From Holothuria scabra (lineage: Eukaryota > Echinodermata > Holothuroidea > Aspidochirotida > Holothuriidae): a DNA stretch of 64,000 bases. This document shows, piece by piece, positions 41,156 through 52,691 of this stretch; the first letter of the stretch is position 1, and the number at the start of each line of letters is the position of its first letter. The notes under the pieces were generated by a model, which did no database searches, was not told where the DNA came from, and saw only the letters and a program-made list of their open reading frames with translations. The stretch is from NCBI GenBank assembly GCA_037179385.1, contig CM074185.1, positions 48,177,000 through 48,240,999 of the forward strand, given 5' to 3'. Made by a program: the position numbers and the translations under genes.

Positions 41156-42600
41156 TCATGATTGGCTGTTGAGAGTCACATGACACTGTTTTTTCTCTTC
41201 AAATGTGAAATTTACAGGAAATAACTGCTTGGTTTACCCTGAATATGCAATAATTACATCATAAAATGTAATGAAAGATACTTCGAAGAGAAATAAGACG
41301 AAAATTGTGCTATTTAGCTTTTTCTTCGAAAAAATGTTGGGGGGACTGCTCTTTACCTTTAAAGCAAGTCTTGAACAGATCCAACATTACGCTTATGTGT
41401 AAAACTCCACTTCAAGGGCATTTGGAACAGATACACCATCACATTTATGGCGACAACAGGATAGGCTGTATTATTATAAAATCGTTTGAAATCATTGCAT
41501 TGTGTTGCGGATTATGAGCCAGAATGTACCTGGTATCCTGAGGCTAACTTTTTAACTCAGAGATATACTAAAACCTTGGAGCTTCCGCGGGGTTTTGCCC
41601 CGTAAGTCCGCACCGGGACTTTGCCCCTGGAACTCACCGAGGGCCTTCAGGCAGGCCGCGGCCCCTGGACCCCACATGTTTTCCCAACTTCATTGCTTAT
41701 TCCGATGATCACCAAGCTGAATGGCGGGAAATTTCATTTTTAAAGTTTTCGGTAGTTCGAACCGGTCAAAAGACAAATTCCAGAACTACGGTATGCATGG
41801 CAGACCTTCCGGCTACAAGTGGGATACTCTGATCACTTGACCATGCCTTTGGGTCTAGCTGTTATTCAATATTCCTTTCGGGAAACGTTTAACAATTCAG
41901 TTTTAATATGTGATACTGGTACCTTGTGCGCAAGCTTTATCCCTTGATCTAATCAACTAATGAAAAACACGGGTCTTCTGGTACACTTTAAGGTCAACAG
42001 CAGCCCCACACTTTTTTGAAGCACTTTTTTGAAGCAACAGCTAAATATCACATTTTCTTTCTTATTTCTTTTCAAAGTAATTTCCATCATGTTTAGTGAA
42101 CTCAAAATTGTCGCATGCGCAACTTCAGTAATTAGCTAGATGGATTTTTACAGCACAGTTTCCAACCAATTGGCCCAAGTCGAGCCGGTCATGGCCGTTT
42201 TTCCAGTTATGACTCACTGGCTTGTTTTCCCTAGTCCATTGCTTATGCCGAGCACCAAGCACAATGGCAGTAGGTTCCGTTTTAAAGGGAAAGGTAAAAC
42301 AAATTCCATTTTCAAAATGGATTTTCCATCCCAAAATGGGCAGCTTTAAATGTACTATATCACACATATCTTCTGTATTTATGAGCAAATGCTGAAAATT
42401 TCAGTGGTAAATACTCATGGGGTATGGGAAAATTGAAATATTTAGCTTTTACACCACAAAATGGACAGGGGTTATATTCCATAATATGAATGGAAAAAAC
42501 ATGGATTTTGGAAAGTATTAACTTCATAGTAAATTCCAAATTTGAGGAGAGAAAGTGTTGTCACATGACTCTCAACAGCCAATCATTAAACAGGACATTC
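41156..42600. repeat. inverted repeat pair 1.4 kb apart around a SINE
   Basis: GATTGGCTGTTGAGAGTCAC near 41160-41180 recurs in reverse complement near 42560-42590, followed on the inner side by related sequence (TCTTCAAATGTGAAATTTAC against its diverged complement). A further diverged relative lies near 25112-25150. The segment between carries GC-rich old repeat sequence (about 41580-41690) and a SINE. Confidence 0.5.
42145..42290 (-). mobile_element. SINE copy 3, body only, antisense
   Basis: The minus-strand body matches the 26.5-kb SINE (CATTGTGCTTGGTGCTCGGC, CCAGTGAGTCATAACTGG, TTGGTTGGAAACTG). It has no tRNA-like head. This copy and the 35-kb copy share GCTCGGC- and CCGGCTCGACTTG-type variants, so they may be one subfamily. 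Confidence 0.65.
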
Positions 42601-43032
42601 TACCACGCTTTTCCAGTTGGGGTGATTGTTCGTACCCTTTTAAGATACAGAAGCCATCATGGTCATGGGTTTACAGTTATTTACTAAAAGCACAGTGATT
42701 AGAAGTTATGATCTATACCAGACCTTTAACGAACCACGAATACGCCTCATACGGTGCACCGTAACTGAATGTGAAGTGCCGTTCTCAACAAATATCCATT
42801 TTTATGAAGCTATGGAAATTTTCACGTGACGACCAATCAACGCACATCCTCTTGGACAGCGTGACATTCCTTACATACAACAAATAATGGCCTAAAGGAA
42901 GATTTGCTGTCCATCTAGTGAGTTTTGCCCCACAAACGGTTTAACCTCTCCCAATGTTGTAGAAATATATTCTCAAAACGGGGTTTCTCTTTTACAAGAC
43001 GACAGCATACCATCTATGTGTTTCATTTCTAG

Positions 43033-43121
43033 CCCCCTTACTGAAATGGCTGTCACAGGCTGTTGAATTACAAGCGAAGTTTGAAAAATTGATTGAATTC
43101 ATAGACAAAAAGAAAATGTAA
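43033..43121 (+). other. possible terminal coding exon of an unknown gene
   Basis: A pyrimidine-rich tract ending in TTTCATTTCTAG is followed by a frame that reads LLKWLSQAVELQAKFEKLIE and FIDKKKM before TAA at 43119-43121. The peptide is amphipathic and Lys-rich, like a coiled-coil tail, and AATAAA follows at 43468-43473. No upstream exon was found and the family is unknown, so this may be chance. Confidence 0.2.
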
Positions 43122-43832
43122 CTGAGCTTTGGATCTATGCTATGACATCAATCGACCTATTGCTTAAAAACCCACAATAGGGCAGATTAGCAAGTTTAAA
43201 AAAATCAATTTTTAACACGTTGTAGAAAGTCGTAGAAGTTGAAACTCTTTATCAGCAGAGAAGCGACATGGAAAAAATTGAAAGAATGTGTACAGTTGAG
43301 CAAAAATCCTAAAATTAATGGTACAATTAAAGCCAACGCTGCTGAAAATATCACCACAAAGGTAGCGCTATCAACAATTCCCATGAAACCATCCTCGACA
43401 GCGACTATGCAGCTAGTCGTTTAAAGTGTGTGGGTTTTGTAAAGGGTTCAGAACAAAAGTGTTAAACAATAAACATGGAACACGATCGCATGTTATCACA
43501 TTCACTCAAAAAGCCAACTTAAGATAAATGAAAACGATGATAAGTTCACTTTTGTTTATTTATTTTATGAAGCACGTTTAAACAAAATCCGGGTTTGGTC
43601 ACAATATTATCTTAAGGATATTATACACATTTCCTATACGTTTTCCTCCTCAAAATTGGCGATGACCTCTTCAGTAACATCCTTTGCAGGCAGTTCTACC
43701 ACAAATGATATCTGGGTTATACACTCACCGCACTACGATTTTAAAATAATATGCCTTAGTTGTACAAAAGTTTTATCCTAGTTCCTCTATTGCATCTCTT
43801 TCGCATGGACATTTCTAAGCGTGACTGTTCAA

Positions 43833-44002
43833 TAGTAGCGTAGCTAGGATTGTGTCATGGGGAGGGGGAGGGTTGGGGCACGACATAAAGGAAAGGTCTA
43901 AGAATAGAGAGAAAAACCCGCTATTTTAGGTGTTTTTTGCATTGCAACGTTGGGTCATGTGGGGATTTTAAACCTCCAAACCACCCCGTGGCTACACCAC
44001 TG
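43833..44002. mobile_element. 170-bp hAT-like MITE with perfect 8-bp target duplication
   Basis: CTGTTCAA flanks both sides (43825-43832 and 44003-44010). The termini TAGTAGCGTAGCTA and TGGCTACACCACTG are decayed versions of the CAGTGGCGTAGCC ends seen at 17863 and 57996. Most internal sequence is G-rich filler (GGGGAGGGGGAGGG), with no coding capacity. Confidence 0.8.
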
Positions 44003-44210
44003 CTGTTCAACATTAGAATCCCCAAACACCAGAAATTTTGAAATATTATTTTCTATGCATATAGTAGGTCTGCATTTCGATAAGACATTTTTAATATCGT
44101 TTTTGTTTAATTGTTCTATATTTAAAGCCAGGCTCATTTCATTTCACATGGTTTTCAGTCCCCGGGTTAAAAGTATTCTAGGCCCCCTCAGGCAGGTAAA
44201 TACAAACGGC

Positions 44211-45300
44211 TAGTAGCCCATTCCCTAGGCGCTGTTCCTTATAGGTTTACACATTGTGTAGTCGAAAATAAATTTTCTATTTTCTGTCTTGTATTCGTGT
44301 ATTATTTTATTTACTGTATGGCATAGACTGATATAGGATTTTGTATTATTGTTGAAGGTGATTGACTTAGTCCATTGCCTGATTCTGGCCAGCGTCTTAA
44401 TGACACCATACATCCATCAATGGTCACCACGTGGTCACCATGAATGCATCAAAAAAGATGTAGGATTTAAATGTGCAAAACACAATTGGTGTGCATTGTT
44501 TTATGGGTTTGATAAATAAACACCTCCATTTTAGACAGCGGTGTCTCATTTTATCGTAAATTTTCTACCTAAATTACCCTACACGATGTAGAAGTTCTTA
44601 AAGGTTCTCTACATAAAAGATATTTGTTACTCTCCTTGGTTTAAGTACAATTTGAAACATCCCCGATAACGCCAGTACGTCGTTTAATTGGAATTTGCCA
44701 AACGATGTAAACCATTGTGGTACAAGACTCATTGATATTGGCTAGCCGAGGTACGTAGAATTTTTCATTGTCAAGTATATGGGATGTTTAAGATCAGCCT
44801 CAAATTCCATAATTGTTCGCATGTCCTTGATTATTTATGTAAAGGATGTAAGAATGCCTATTGTTACGCGAAGACCTATAGACCTTACGCATTGCCGACA
44901 TTTTGACGGCATCCTTTTAGCATCAATTAAACATGTGTCCGCACACATAAGAATTCGCCCCGCCCCTAGCAGTCTATGCCCGTATTCGACATAAAGGTAC
45001 GTCGTACCTTTAAAATTGCACAGTAGTTAGCTCGTCCATACAAAACTGAGAAACTACCGGAAAACAACCATCTAAGATTTAATAGCAAATTAAAAAATTG
45101 CTAAAACTGATATTGTTTTGCATAATACATATAAAAAATTATTTTACGTTCAAGATATATTTACGTTTCCCTCCAAAACCGGACTTTTCAAAAGCACCAT
45201 AACAAGTGGCAAGCTTTTCTTTCTCTACTAACTTCTGCAAAATGATTTTCGTTCTATCTCCTATCATGCTAGAATCAAATTTCTAACAAACATACAAAAT
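44211..45300. other. no gene seen
   Basis: This is AT-rich sequence without a recognisable reading frame, array or long inverted repeat. Confidence 0.45.
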
Positions 45301-45304
45301 TCAG

Positions 45305-45470
45305 GGCGATGACCACTGTTTACCTAACTGGCTCTATAGCCATAGTATCTTACCTAATCACTATCCCTAACAAAGAATACAACCGGTACAATAAAAAGGC
45401 AACAACCAATCAAGAAATACCTTGTTAAACAATACTCATCTACCCAAAAATTCACACGAAAAGTGGTTGG
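45305..45470 (+). repeat. dispersed GATGCGCACTG repeat, copy 2
   Basis: This shares GGGCGATG-CACTGTTTA, CTAACTGGCT, CTTACCTAATC, CCCTAACAAAGAATACAA, CAACAACCAATCAAGAAA and CCTTGTTAAACA with 52692-53010. Confidence 0.65.
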
Positions 45471-45642
45471 TACCTTGACTTGTTCGTTAAGCAATTATAA
45501 AGGCGAAAATGATACCACTATTCAACTTTTTCGACAGTGATCCTTTATTAACCAAATAATATTTAATGATATTTTCGCCAATAAATGGCGTGATTGGGGA
45601 TAGAATTAAATCAAGACTGGTTTCTGTAGAGATAAATAAAAC

Positions 45643-45746
45643 ACTGTAAAATATCCCTGTAAAATTACACTATTAAAAACAAGGAAATACATCTGAATCC
45701 CGGTTGCAGACGCAGCAGGGATTCTAATGTATTTCTCTGTTTTTTT
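45643..45746. repeat. inverted repeat with CACTGTAAAA end
   Basis: It starts CACTGTAAAATATCCCTGTA. AAGGAAATACATCTGAATCCC is inverted relative to GGGATTCTAATGTATTTCTC, and a short TG tract follows. It is possibly a small member of the CACTGTAAA-ended foldback group seen at 8861 and 34013. Confidence 0.5.
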
Positions 45747-46011
45747 TTCTTTGTGTGTGTGTGTAATTTTTTAAACGTTTTTAACAGTCTTTAATGTTAT
45801 GATTTTAAGAAATCAGTTCCTAAGTAAATCTAGACGTAGAGACTCCCCAGTCTCCTTCAAATGTGTAAATACATCTTTCGTCACTAGAAGGCTATTTTTG
45901 CACACTTTATGTCCCAAAAGAAATTTTATCAAAGTGTGTAAAAACTCACCTATATGGAATCCAAATCCAACCCCGCGGCAAAACGCTGTTACTTTCGACA
46001 CGATCAAATAA

Positions 46012-47478
46012 AAAAATGTTCCTGCAGAAACGACTGCCTTGAGTTGAATACCCGATAAGCCAGTTGACTTAGTTTTCTTATTATATGTCCTTTACCACCA
46101 CTGAGAGAAGTACGGGTATAAAACTACACGGTGTACATTCAATGTAACCAACGCTGAATATCGTGATTCCTGAATCGTTACACCCAGTGGATATCATTTA
46201 TGCTCCTGCGCAACAGATACCCGTTCGATAACAGACTGCTGCCCATTTTTTAATTCCTAGAGTTAAGCCGTGGTTTATTTACAAAAGATTAAACACTTAT
46301 GTAGAAATTTACACCGTATGCCTCCGTTTTCTCATGATTCACTTAAATGAGGAACTCGTGATTTTCCCTTTTGCACTCTCATGCCACCCCTTTACAGAAC
46401 AAACAATAAATCCATCTGGACAATGAGACAAAAGAGAGGACAGTTCTTTGAGTGTAATACTCCCATCTCGTAATTTAATATTGTTTGTCAACCACCTTTC
46501 ACTTTTATATTGTAACAACAAAAATATAATGCGGTAAAGATTTATCATTTCACTCCTTTTGTATACAAGATACCAGATCCGGCTAGACGGCAAAGAGTTA
46601 TCATGTTAACTTTTACTGCGCTACATTTAACAACTATGTATTACACCACTACAAATATGCAAAACGTCAACTTAAAACAAACGCACTACATCTATCACCG
46701 AGATTACAAATTCTACATCTGCTACTGACAGTGGCGAAATTAGGCGGGGCGCACCAGGCGCCCCTCCCCTTTAAATTTTCCAAAGCTTATTTTTTAACTT
46801 CACTTAATAGACTATTTAGCCTACTTGTTTCTACGTAATGTTGTATTATCTTATAATTTTTAAACTATGTAATTATAATTGTTACAAATTAATAGCAATT
46901 TAGAGCACGCAGTTTCAAGTTTTCCGACAAAATGTCAATAGAGTGATATCGAAGGTCTCAACCCTATTTCTGACCACGATTTATGTAAAACTAAACTTTT
47001 TCTTACAATCCATCTGCTATTTGGGTTCATCAGATGTGGAATTTTTTAACCAATGCCGTTAAAATGTCCACAGGCTATACGCACCGTCGATAATGGAAGT
47101 TAAAACTGTATGTTATGTAAATTATGCTATCAGTTGCAAACCCATTCCTTTCAAGGTAGTTACGAGGAATTCAGGAAAATTGGTCAATTTCAGGATCCAA
47201 TCCGATTGGATCCAGCCTAACTTTTTACAATTACTTTAGTGCACTGATTATAGCATCGATCAAAACTTGGGATTGATTTCTTTTTGCGGCAAAGGCTATA
47301 CAATATTATCCACATACAGATTTACTCTAAAAACCATTCAACACATAATAAGACTTTGAAAATTACGTTACGGGTCACAGAGCATAGAATGCATAAAAAG
47401 CGAATGGCCAAACTTCGCATGCGCTTAATGTATGTTCACTTATTTTATACTATCTGTGATCCCGTTCCTTCCTTTTTT
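46012..47478. other. no gene seen
   Basis: This is AT-rich DNA with no convincing exon. Near 46728 CAGTGGCGAAATTAGGCGGGG resembles a decayed hAT-like terminus without a detectable partner. Confidence 0.45.
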
Positions 47479-47720
47479 CATTTCATTTCATTTCATTTAT
47501 TTGTTTCATCGTAACGACCAATAATAACAATATTTACATATATACAGTGTTGTAACAAATTACGTTTTGAAAGTTACGAAAGGAAGTACTCTAAAAAACC
47601 TTGGTAGGCTTATGGGACAGAGCACTCCCTGCGAAGTACAAAGACAAAAATATGAACATTAACCTAAACGATATACAGTGAACATAAGAATGGTGAATGT
47701 TATATGAAGTACTTCGTTAA

Positions 47721-48031
47721 TCAATACTTTTCAATGCAGTGATTGCAATACTTAATTTTGAAACTGGAAATTGATTTACAGAGTTGGACTTCATTAGGGA
47801 GGGTATTCCAGGTTGAGGATGCTCTTACGTGTAAACTTTGCTTCAGAAAATTTGAATTAAAACGTGGTAACCGGAGATATCCGGACTGCCTTGTATTATG
47901 GTCGTGTGTGTCATAGTTAAATGAGAACATTTGTTGAAAGTACGGTGGAGCAAGATTATGTACGATACGGTAAGCAAAGATTGCTTCTTTGAAGTGGATT
48001 AAATCGGTGAACTTCATCAAGTTAAGTAGAG
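47721..48031 (-). pseudogene. LINE ORF2, C-terminal end
   Basis: The third frame of the same protein reads MMKFTDLIHFKEAIFAYRIV, PPYFQQMFSFNYDTHDHNTR, LRLPRFNSNF and ASSTWNTLPNEVQ, which are standard end blocks of Jockey/CR1-like proteins. It stops at 47721, about 220 bp before the (GAAAT)n tail. Confidence 0.85.
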
Positions 48032-48766
48032 AAAAAGTTTACTGGTATGTTCAATTGAGTTTGCCGAGCAAATGTGCCGGATTGCCCTCTTTTGTAATGT
48101 AATGAGTTTGGTTAGGTGTGTCTTACTTGTCCCAGCCCAGACAGACAGGCAGTATAGAAGGTGTGGCAAGAAGAGGGTGAGATAAAGGGAACGAAGGATA
48201 TTCCTGGGCAAATAGTGTTTAAGCTTAGACAAAATTCCAGTGCACTGGGCAATTTTTACACTTATGGCGTCAATATGTGGTTTCCAAGTTAAACGATCGT
48301 CAATTAAAACCCCTAGGAATTTAGTACAATCAACTTTTTGTAATGATTCACCATTCATGAAAATTCTAATACCACTTATATTAGGTGTATTACTGCAATT
48401 TACTTTACTAAATAGCATAAAATTTGTTTTCTTTACATTTAAAGAGAGCTTGTTAGCTAAAAACCATTCATGAAATTGACTAAGTTCAGTACATACAGTG
48501 TCTTTTAACTGATTAATATCATCACCTGTAAAGAATATACTAGTATCATCTGCAAAAAGAACAAGAGTACAAGCATTAGAAACGTTTACTATGTCATTTA
48601 CATAAATTATAAAAAGTAAAGGACCTAAAATGGATCCTTGAGGAACACCACATGTTAAGCTTAATGATTCAGAGTTGGTTCCATTGTAATTCACAAACTG
48701 TTTCCTGTTGGAGAGAAAACTCTTAATCCACTCAAGTCCTAATCCCCTTATACCATAGTGGAAAAG
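48017..48766 (-). pseudogene. LINE reverse transcriptase, C-terminal half
   Basis: It continues directly from the previous frame after the shift: HYGIRGLGLEWIKSFLSNRK, then the core SLTCGVPQGSILGPLLFIIY and LVLFADDTSIFF with the catalytic FADD. The thumb region follows: KKTNFMLFSK and KFLGVLIDDRLTW, which is the typical FLGVxIDxxLxW block. It ends at a second shift in the A5 run near 48032. The first ATG of this frame at 48694 is not a genuine start. Confidence 0.88.
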
Positions 48767-50811
48767 TTTTTCACCAAAATGGCATGGTCAATTGTGTCGA
48801 AAGCCTTCGACAAGTCTAAAAAAATTCCGATTGATGTTTTGTTTTGATCTAGGGCTATATTCAATTGATTTATTGCGTGGGCGAGAGCTAGCTCAGTAGA
48901 GTGGTTTGGCCGAAATCCGTATTGTCCGTTGTACAAAACACTGGATTTTGTGATAAAGTTGTAAAGGCGATTATGGATAAGTCTTTCAAATATTTTGGAG
49001 AAACAAGGTAGAATGGAAACTGGGCGATAATTATCACAATGCATCGGATCGCCTTTCTTGAAAATAGGTATGACTTTGGCTACTTTAATATGATCCGGTA
49101 CGATACCGGTCCCAAGCGACCTGTTGATAACATAAGTAAGGGGTTTGGATATGAAATGTATGACTTTCCTCACAATACCAGGCTTAATCCCATCAAAACT
49201 AGCGGCCTTATTGGGCTTTAAACAAGACATAAAAATTTTGATAACTTCATCCTCGTCTGTTGGAGTAAGGTACATAGTTGAAGGATTGCTACCTTTAAGA
49301 TATATACTAGCATTCGCATTACTCTGTATTGTAGAGGCAAGGTTAGGGCCTACATTAACAAAGAATTCATTAAATGCATCTGCTATTGTCTTCTTATCGG
49401 TTATTTCATCATTGTAATGAATAAATGAGGTCGGATATGAGAATTTACCTTTCTTATTTTTGTGTAATACATTGTTAATGGCCTCCCAGGTGCGCTTCAG
49501 GTCATTTTTACAGCTATTAAATTTTGAAGAAAAATAATTTTTCTTAGCAATACGTATGACATGATTTAACTTATTGCGATATGTTCGAAAATGCGTACCA
49601 TCATCGGCCATATTTCTTAAGTATTTCTTATACAGTTTGTTCTTATGTTTAATGGACTGCAAGATACCAGCACTTATCCAAGGACGTCGCTTCTTACGAC
49701 TCCTTCTAGGGTAAACATAAGACATCGGAAAACAATTTTCATAGTGATTACCAAATATAGTAAAGAAGGTGTTGTAAGCGTCATTTACGTCATCAGTTTC
49801 ATAAATTACATTCCATTCAATATAACGCATACTATTCACAAAGTGATTAACATTACTTTCAGAATAATTCCTAGCATAAAAACCATTATCTTCATTGTCT
49901 TGACAGGGATGGGCCCTAAGAAAGATTGGGAAGTGGTCGCTTATATCTGTGATAAAGACTCCAGATGTGTAATTACTGTTACACGTAGTATTTGTGAGAA
50001 TATTGTCAATCAGAGAAACACTTTGGTCAGTTACACGAGTAGGCCTAGTAATAGTAGGAAGGAAGTTGTTAGAGTAAAGCAGGTGCAAGAAATCGGTTGA
50101 ACTGCTTTTGAGCAGATCAATGTTGAAGTCACCCATAATATAACTCTGTAAATTTTCGTTTGAAATCTTGTTTAATATTTCACTCAGGTAATCATTAAAA
50201 CACTGAACTTGACCATTAGGAGGTCTATAAATTACCCCAACAAGGATAGGTGGATTGAGGTTCTTCCCATTTAAAGCCTTTATCTCAACAAATACGCTCT
50301 CTATTGTATCACGGAAAACAGATATATCATCCCGCTTGATAAAACTTAGCTTATTCGAAGCAAATAGGCCCACACCACCCCCCTTTCTAAAGGTTCTATG
50401 ATTTTCTATAAAAGTATAATCCTCTATTTGAATAAGGGGGGAGCTAGCGCTGTTATCTCCCAGCCAAGTTTCGCTGAACCCAATCACAGAAAAATCATGA
50501 TCGAGGGTAGAAAGGAAGTCCAAGAATGACTCCAAATTTTTATTCAGGCTACGGCTATTTGCATGAAAAAGAGAAAAGGTGGGTCCATCAGCGGAAATCT
50601 GATTAAATTTGTCACTGTCATAATAACTACAGTCTACACTATATGAATCTACCCCTTGATAAAAGGTATGTGTGAGAAGATCTGCCTCAGTGTCGCAGAG
50701 ATTTGTTACGTCAGTACTAGACATAGTAATGTGGCATTGAAGTAGAAAACCATCTTGCCAGAGTAAATTTTTCAGCACTGTTGCGAGGTAGAAACAACCA
50801 AGAAGTAGCAA
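48748..50811 (-). pseudogene. LINE ORF2, endonuclease plus N-terminal half of reverse transcriptase
   Basis: This 687-codon frame carries the endonuclease motifs in order: SLFHANSRSLNKN, VIGFSETWL, RKGGGVGLFAS, GVIYRPPNG, YIMGDFNIDLL and ITDISDHFPIFL. These include the active-site Glu, Asp/Asn and the C-terminal SDH. The reverse transcriptase then begins: AKVIPIFKKGDPMHCDNYRP, VSILPCFSKIFERLIHNRL, GQYGFRPNHST, and FLDLSKAFDTIDHAIL with its first catalytic Asp. The frame ends at a stop caused by one extra base in the T/A run at 48767-48771. The first ATG is at 50811; a second at 50724 (MSSTDV) is also plausible as the start. Confidence 0.88.
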
Positions 50812-51165
50812 GTGTTGAAGAATTGGAATTTTTAAGAGTTACGTACGGTAAGTACGTGCATGCTAGCATAAAGATCATGTGATTCACTGTAATATCAAGC
50901 ATAAAGACAAAACAATACATAAACAAACTTAACAAACAAGAACGGATCATACTTTACAAAAAATTGAAACCTTTGGTTGTCACAAGAAATTGAATCACAA
51001 GCGCTGCAGATCGTTGTGACCCCAGATTCTCTTTGTGGATTCTGTACCCTCCTTCGATAATAGTGCTATGATTTTACCGTCATGGGACCACGCTGATTTT
51101 ACAAGGGGGTGGGCTTTTTCATGAACTAGATAGAGAATATTTTATATAAATTTATTTGGTCACAC
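50812..51165. other. possible LINE 5' UTR, otherwise no gene
   Basis: This sequence upstream (in the minus direction) of the LINE coding start may include its 5' UTR. I see no promoter or second copy with which to place the end. Confidence 0.35.
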
Positions 51166-51201
51166 CAGGGAGGTGTTATTAGGTCTAGTAACACCTCCCT
51201 G
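51166..51201. mobile_element. 36-bp palindromic insertion with hAT-type ends
   Basis: CAGGGAGGTGTTA, a 10-nt spacer and TAACACCTCCCTG form a perfect 13-bp inverted repeat. Identical GTCACAC flanks both sides (51159-51165 and 51202-51208). CAGGG ends with a 7-8-bp direct repeat look like a minimal hAT-type deletion derivative. Confidence 0.7.
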
Positions 51202-51208
51202 GTCACAC

Positions 51209-52039
51209 AAACCAGACAAATAGGGGAAACTTTCTGTCTAATTTGCAAAATGCGAAGGTGGTTTAAGACAAGTCGAATTATGCTCTTTTCTTATACCTAA
51301 AAGAATAATTCTTATTAAAATTGACAATAAACTCATCTATGCCAGAGCTGTCATGGTCACTAAAACTTACAAAGTAATTTTTTTAATGAGAGAATCGACT
51401 GAGTGCTTTATTAGAATGATTTTGACATAAATATAATTTTACTAGTATTTTTCCTTTTACATTGTATTATGGAAAAAGTATGCTATCCCGAGGGAGTAGA
51501 GACTGAATCTACATGCTACTAATGAAATCAATGAAAAACGCAAAGCGTTTAACAATGTTTATCTCTCATGCACATGACAATAAAGTGGTATATTTCATCA
51601 ACCAAAAAACTTTAAAAGCTACTGCGATCTCAAATATGAATCTTACAGTAGTGCATCGTATTCTTGGTCAGGTATTTTACCATCGTTGTGAAGCTAATGG
51701 AGACCCCCAGATCCAATTGTTTCAGTTTTTTACGTTCACAGAATTATAGGTTGCAACGAATTTTTATTCAAAATTAAGAAGGGACGATTCTCCTCTGTTT
51801 ACCTTGTGTGAGGATCCCCCTTATCTTTAGACCACTTTTTCCGGACCTATAACATAACGACATATTTTTGGAAAGATATTTCATCAAAAATATTTAAAGA
51901 GTGGCCTCAGCTTAAATCAAGATCAAGTAAATTTTGGTTTATTTCATGAAGCAAGTTTTTGCAATTTTCTCACTTTTAATTGAAGGGAACACTTTTTGGC
52001 AAAAAAAGCTCAAAGTAACGACTGCTTATGTTTTACTTA
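51209..52039. other. no gene seen
   Basis: This is AT-rich DNA. The short open frame at 51513-51749 has no recognisable motif. Confidence 0.4.
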
Positions 52040-52215
52040 CAAGCCTGGGAAATGTCATTTCCGGCTATCTGAGGGGTCGTGATTTTTCAAGATTTTCTGT
52101 ATGCTCCGCGCCAACCAATGGTGGCGCTCCGCTTAGATATTCGTTCAGGCAGATGATCGACCCACAGTCCCCCCCCCCCCCAACAAAAAATCCTAGGTCC
52201 TCCCCTGACTGAGGT
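52040..52215 (+). mobile_element. fragment of the 58-kb hAT-like family
   Basis: TGTCATTTCCGGCTATCTGA, GTATGCTCCGCGCCAACCAA and TGGTGGCGCTCCGCTTAGAT match the subterminal module of the element at 57996-59568 in the same orientation. A C11 run follows. The CAGTGGCG terminus itself is missing, so this is a solo internal fragment. Confidence 0.7.
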
Positions 52216-52691
52216 TACAAATTCTAGTTTTAAATGATTATAACACGTACAGTTTGGCTGTGTTCTGACTAAATTTCGAAAACGTAAATGGTAAACAGCC
52301 GTGGTGCGTGGAAGAAATCGGAAAGTTTAGGGTGATATTTTTGGTTCAGATTTACGTGGAAGAACATGGATTTAGCTGGGCTTCACACAGTAGGCTATTT
52401 AGATACCATGGAGAGGTAGCACCTCTTTTACGTACTTTGAGTAAATGCAAGCTAATGCAAAAGTTTGAGTAGTTTTAACGCCTTGTAATGTGTTTAATTC
52501 CATTCCTATCTAAGTGTGCTTGTACATTGGTACGGCAAGTATCTTGATCTAATTTTTAATATTTTGTATTTAAATGTGTTCCAATATTTAAGTTTACTCA
52601 GACATACAACTAGTATACATATCTAGAAGTTATTGTTTATTTACACAAGCCTACTAAACAACGATTACATCAAATTTTATCATTGTGTCGG

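Larger units (their letters stand above)
47479..50811 (-). mobile_element. near full-length CR1/Jockey-like non-LTR retrotransposon
   Basis: On the minus strand this holds an apurinic-type endonuclease, a reverse transcriptase and a C-terminal domain, ending in a short 3' UTR and a (GAAAT)n tail (47479-47499). A tail of short tandem units instead of poly(A) is usual in CR1/Jockey-like clades. The coding frame is interrupted by two single-base shifts, both in homopolymers (T5 at 48767-48771 and A5 at 48032-48036 on the + strand). All catalytic blocks are otherwise intact, so the copy looks young. No separate ORF1 was recognised, the 5' end is not defined, and no target duplication was located. 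It could be an intact element with assembly errors. Confidence 0.88.

Noticed and set aside
49645..50100. 151-codon plus-strand open frame inside the LINE region
   Set aside because: It is antisense to the endonuclease domain of the LINE, whose minus-strand frame shows all family motifs.
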